From Mycolicibacterium holsaticum DSM 44478 = JCM 12374 (lineage in GTDB: Bacteria > Actinomycetota > Actinomycetes > Mycobacteriales > Mycobacteriaceae): 64,000 nucleotides of DNA. Under the pieces are notes generated by a model. The model was not told the origin of the DNA. It was given only the letters and a program-made list of their open reading frames with translations, and did no database searches. The stretch lies in the NCBI RefSeq assembly GCF_019645835.1, contig NZ_CP080998.1:5332001-5396000 (forward strand), written 5' to 3'. Within the stretch, counting starts at the first letter, position 1. Each line of letters begins with the position of its first letter. The translations under genes and the position numbers were made by a program. Below, in pieces: positions 63,757-64,000 of this stretch.

Positions 63757-64000
63757 CCACCGGGCCCCACCGCCGCGGGGTGACCCGGATCAGGCATTTG
63801 CCCTGGTCGACCATGGCTTGGCGGTATTCGGCCCAGTCCGAGTGCTCGCCTGCCACGGCCCGGAAGTAGTCGACCAGCGGTTCGACCGCGTCGGGCAGGC
63901 CGATCACCTCGGCGTCCCCGTCGACCTGGACGTACGGTCCGTTGAACTCGTCGGACAGCACCACGACGCTGGCCCGGCCGTCGCGGCGGATGTTGGCCGC
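63722..64000 (-). CDS. PPOX-class (F420-/FMN-dependent) oxidoreductase, C-terminal part
   Basis: The gene runs off the window; 92 residues of the C-terminus are seen. AANIRRDGRASVVVLSDE, YVQVDGDAEVI and FRAVAGEHSDWAEYRQAMV, with the ending CLIRVTPRRWGPVATGGFPA, match PPOX-class split-barrel proteins of mycobacteria (pyridoxamine 5'-phosphate oxidase-like). The family uses FMN or F420; the cofactor cannot be decided from this fragment. Confidence 0.8.
   Translation of the reverse strand, partial: AANIRRDGRASVVVLSDEFNGPYVQVDGDAEVIGLPDAVEPLVDYFRAVAGEHSDWAEYRQAMVDQGKCLIRVTPRRWGPVATGGFPANQPR

Overview
The window is high-GC, densely packed actinobacterial chromosome from a mycobacterium, most likely a rapid grower (Mycolicibacterium-like). 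The evidence is the gene set itself: MmpL3 with its two Asp-Tyr pairs, MmpL11 beside MHB-type hemophores, Zmp1, OmamA/OmamB, RicR, a Dps very close to M. smegmatis Dps1, and a Cyp138-type P450. Many genes are coupled by 4-nt ATGA/GTGA overlaps. I saw no rRNA, tRNA, IS element, phage or CRISPR array. Names of M. tuberculosis counterparts come from memory of those proteins, not from a search.

Layout. (1) 1-8.0 kb: lipid and acyl-CoA catabolism. It holds the end of an alpha/beta hydrolase, an amidohydrolase, an apparently permuted CaiB-like protein, a MaoC-like hydratase, FadE plus a GntR regulator, and an enoyl-CoA hydratase with FadD4. (2) 8.1-19 kb: a GMC oxidoreductase, PEP carboxykinase, a pair of dynamin-like proteins with degenerate P-loops, TrmB with an in-frame 30-bp minisatellite, a NYN-domain protein and the trehalose monomycolate flippase MmpL3. 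(3) 19-34 kb: envelope and heme. An AI-2E family permease, a flippase-like protein and a DUF3054 protein are followed by a PrrA/PrrB-like two-component system directly behind a hemophore gene. A second hemophore, MmpL11 with two coupled small genes, OmamA/B, a GT1-like glycosyltransferase and Zmp1 complete the region. (4) 34-38 kb: an L,D-transpeptidase, the RicR-DUF305 copper operon and IlvD. (5) 38-46.3 kb: a secreted protein, an O-methyltransferase, a polysaccharide deacetylase and glutamate synthase GltBD. (6) 46.7-58.7 kb: a CopB-type ATPase, a thioesterase, a ClC protein, Dps, then a block in the order of Rv0142-Rv0135c (DNA glycosylase, DUF427, epimerase, SnoaL-like, MsrA, Cyp138, TetR), with SRPBCC and crotonase genes inside it. 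(7) 58.8-64 kb: a TetR regulator, a methyltransferase, and an operon of a GT4 glycosyltransferase, a methyltransferase and an alpha/alpha-barrel protein, followed by DUF3224 and PPOX proteins.

How the parts work together. MmpL3, MmpL11, the hemophores, the L,D-transpeptidase and Zmp1 serve the cell envelope and heme handling. Two exact TACCC-N5-GGGTA sites, at ricR-DUF305 and at the CopB ATPase, tie 36 kb and 48.7 kb into one copper response. A TnnAACnnGTTnnA site (KstR type) lies in front of the SnoaL-epimerase pair. A GGACA-N2-TGTCC palindrome occurs both at the start codon of the 59.3-kb TetR gene and on a good promoter of the GT4 operon. That makes the 58.8-63.2 kb cluster the best candidate for an undescribed regulated pathway.
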